This document shows positions 5,498-6,791 of a stretch of DNA of 6,791 nt, in pieces (within the stretch, counting starts at the first letter, position 1; the number at the start of each line of letters is the position of its first letter). The notes below the pieces were generated by a model. That model ran no database searches. It was not told the origin of the DNA and saw only the letters and a list, made by a program, of their open reading frames with translations. Made by a program: the position numbers and the translations under genes. The stretch comes from an uncultured Lachnospiraceae bacterium (GTDB lineage Bacteria; Bacillota; Clostridia; Lachnospirales; Lachnospiraceae). The stretch lies in NCBI GenBank assembly GCA_910588875.1, contig CAJURT010000083.1:1-6791 (forward strand). Direction: 5' to 3'.

Positions 5498-6442
5498 TTA
5501 TTCTGCAGATAAACCAGAGAGGTCAAAGGGCGGCGTGTATTCTTCTGCGGCGCTGCTTTTTTTCTGCATAAACCCCTGTTCCAATCCAAGTTCAACAGCA
5601 GCATCCACCACCTTTTGGTATTCATAGGAAGTGATGCGCCGGTTCAGTTCCGGATACAGGCGGCTTTTGTAAAAGGGGGTGTATTGGCTTAACAGGCTGA
5701 TGAGATACTGGTCTTTGGGGAGGGTTACGGCCATCCAGCGGAGCAGGCGGATGGAGTCTTCTTTATGCCCGGGCAGAACCAGGTGGCGGATGATGACACC
5801 GCGGTCCATAATTGGGATGGTGCTGCCAGGCTCCTTGTGGAAAACAGGAGCGCCTGTCTGTGCAACCATCAGGGAAACGGCCCGTGATGCCACATCGAAA
5901 TAGTCGCTGGCACCAGAGTAGCGTTTGGATAAGGCGGGGTCATGGTATTTTAAGTCCGGAAGCCAGATATCCACATAGCCCTTCAGGGCCCGGATTAGTT
6001 CCGGGCGTTCATATCCCCCGCAATTATAAACGATAGGAAGGGACAGCCGGTGGCGGACTTTGTCAAGGGCAGTGAGAATCCGGGGCAGGTACTGTGTGGC
6101 AGTCACCAGGCTGATATTATGGGCGCCTTCCTCCTGGAGCCGGAGGAAGATATCCGCCAGCTGGCCCGGGGTCAGTTCTTTTCCGAAATTTTCCTGGCTG
6201 ATTGTGTGGTTCTGGCAAAAACAGCAGCGCAGGGTGCAACCGGAAAAAAACACGGTGCCGCTTCCCCGCTGCCCGCTGATGCAAGGTTCTTCCCAATGGT
6301 GCAGCGCTGCCCGTGCTGCCCTTATCTGGTCCGTACATCCGCAGAAGCCCAAACCTTTGGTGCGGTCCGCAAGGCATTTCCTGGGGCAAAGCTGGCAAGC
6401 TTCCATGGAAGAGGCGCGAAAAATATCTGTCGGTGAATCCAT
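5498..6442 (-). CDS. pflX: PflX-like radical SAM protein
   Basis: A 314-aa radical SAM enzyme of the PflX group (COG1313), homologous to pyruvate formate-lyase activating enzymes but of unknown substrate. The N-terminal cysteine cluster CQLCPRKC (Cys16, 19, 23) with GFCGC (Cys34, 36) precedes HHWEEPCISG (48-57). The radical SAM motif CTLRCCFC (69-76) gives Cys69, Cys73 and Cys76 in the CxxxCxxC spacing that binds a [4Fe-4S] cluster and SAM. Conserved PflX blocks follow: GAHNISLVTATQYLP (106-120), VYNCGGYE (138-145), VDIWLPDLKY (157-166), RHLVLPG (219-225), LLSQYTPFY (250-258) and RRITSYEY (268-275). ATG 6442 is chosen because GGAGG lies about 8 bases upstream; in-frame extension upstream to 6592 would run through the divergent promoter region. 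No pyruvate formate-lyase or other glycyl radical enzyme gene is adjacent, so the partner is not indicated by context. The gene is monocistronic within this window. Confidence 0.92.
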   Translation of the reverse strand: MDSPTDIFRASSMEACQLCPRKCLADRTKGLGFCGCTDQIRAARAALHHWEEPCISGQRGSGTVFFSGCTLRCCFCQNHTISQENFGKELTPGQLADIFLRLQEEGAHNISLVTATQYLPRILTALDKVRHRLSLPIVYNCGGYERPELIRALKGYVDIWLPDLKYHDPALSKRYSGASDYFDVASRAVSLMVAQTGAPVFHKEPGSTIPIMDRGVIIRHLVLPGHKEDSIRLLRWMAVTLPKDQYLISLLSQYTPFYKSRLYPELNRRITSYEYQKVVDAAVELGLEQGFMQKKSSAAEEYTPPFDLSGLSAE

Positions 6443-6520
6443 AAGGTTATCCTCCTTTTTTAGAACGGTTCCGGCTTCGGAGCCTTTTGCATCCCTGCCG
6501 GGAAAGGGCAATACCAACGT

Positions 6521-6549
6521 ATCATATTTTTTTCCTAATGGCAAGAAAA
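6521..6549 (-). promoter_or_regulatory. Possible promoter of the pflX-like gene
   Basis: On the minus strand a TATGAT -10 is at 6521-6526. The hexamer 17 bp further upstream, TTTTCT (6544-6549), is a poor -35. It would give a leader of about 70 nt. The only support is the -10 match and its position between the start codon and the divergent promoter. Confidence 0.3.
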
Positions 6550-6554
6550 GGAAC

Positions 6555-6583
6555 TTGAAAAACCCCATTATCTGTTGTATAAT
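6555..6583 (+). promoter_or_regulatory. Promoter of the 6S-like RNA
   Basis: A -35 TTGAAA (6555-6560, 5 of 6 consensus bases), a 17-bp spacer and a perfect -10 TATAAT (6578-6583). Transcription is expected near 6590-6592. It is back to back with the proposed pflX promoter. Confidence 0.85.
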
Positions 6584-6590
6584 CATTCTC

Positions 6591-6791
6591 ATAAGAGAGC
6601 GGGATGTAATTCCTGGGAATGCTCGACAACCTTACCAATTTTGAACCTACATCTGTGACATAGGGATTCCAATATTTGTAAGCGGATGTCAGGCCTCCGT
6701 CGAGTGGAAGGCAGAAGCTTACGTGAGGTTGCCCACCTAGCAACGGCTAGGAGTCAATAAGTAAGACCGGCATTTCTGGGATTACAAAAGA
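6591..6791 (+). ncRNA. ssrS: Probable 6S RNA (3' end at or beyond the window edge)
   Basis: A rod-shaped RNA of about 190-200 nt can be folded directly from the sequence. The ends pair: GTAATTCC (6606-6613) with GGGATTAC (6778-6785), and GGAATGC (6616-6622) with GCATTTC (6770-6776). Inside, CAACCTTAC (6627-6635) pairs with GTGAGGTTG (6723-6731), nine pairs with one wobble. CCTACATC (6646-6653) then pairs with GATGTCAGG (6685-6693) around one bulge. The 3' strand between the closing and inner stems (6732-6769) is largely unpaired and begins CCCACCTAGC. It holds a small hairpin, CCTAGC/GCTAGG (6736-6741 and 6746-6751), as described for the 3' central bubble of Firmicutes 6S RNA. 6S RNA mimics an open promoter and sequesters housekeeping RNA polymerase in stationary phase. 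The 5' side of the bubble is short (about 4 nt), which is atypical. I base the family on shape, size, promoter and partial recall of the motif, not on a database hit. Confidence 0.65.

Noticed and set aside
6443..6592. N-terminal extension of the PflX-like protein from an upstream ATG
   Set aside because: The extension would run through both divergent promoters, and the downstream ATG 6442 has a strong ribosome binding site and the usual family N-terminus.
6060..6743. Plus-strand ORF 6060-6644 and minus-strand ORF 6522-6743
   Set aside because: The first is a shadow of the radical SAM gene and the second is antisense to the 6S-like RNA; neither has start signals or domain similarity.

Overview
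The window looks like a chromosomal stretch from an anaerobic Firmicute, most likely a Lachnospiraceae-type member of the Clostridia. This is inferred from moderately GC-rich genes alternating with AT-rich intergenic DNA, strong AGGAGG ribosome binding sites, sigma-A style promoters, a minimal SufC/SufB pair, a PflX-type radical SAM protein, and tRNA-Leu lacking an encoded CCA. No mobile element, CRISPR array or phage gene was seen.

Layout. Positions 1-105 hold the 3' part of a tRNA-Leu (anticodon CAG) and its intrinsic terminator. Only about 12 bases beyond the terminator begins a short RsmB/NOP-family RNA m5C methyltransferase (118-1059, +). A promoter near 1111-1139 drives a two-gene, translationally coupled operon, sufC-like (1220-1963) and sufB-like (1960-2880). 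This pair resembles the stripped-down SUF-like minimal Fe-S assembly system of anaerobes. A 19-bp hairpin (2973-3019) separates this operon from a convergent flotillin gene (3054-4685, -).

From 4686 to 5497 there is no gene I can support as protein coding. The interval has an AT-rich divergent promoter region, with a flotillin promoter on the minus strand and a near-consensus extended -10 promoter at 4941-4969 on the plus strand. A roughly 520-base purine-rich transcription unit follows and ends in a perfect 15-16 bp terminator hairpin. It has several local hairpins, a Shine-Dalgarno-like AAAGGAGG with no usable start codon, and an open frame with poor coding character. I regard it as a candidate long structured non-coding RNA, or failing that a decayed gene. 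It is the least explained part of the window.

The right end has a PflX-like radical SAM gene (5498-6442, -). Divergent from it is a promoter (6555-6583, +) for an RNA of about 190-200 nt whose ends pair into a long closing stem. An inner stem and a small hairpin on the 3' side of the central bubble match the layout of Firmicutes 6S RNA; the window ends at or just before its 3' end.

Functionally the genes are mostly independent housekeeping units: RNA modification, Fe-S assembly, membrane microdomain scaffold, radical SAM chemistry and RNA polymerase regulation. The only clear functional unit is sufCB. The radical SAM enzyme would be a consumer of the Fe-S clusters that such a system makes, but nothing in the sequence links them directly.
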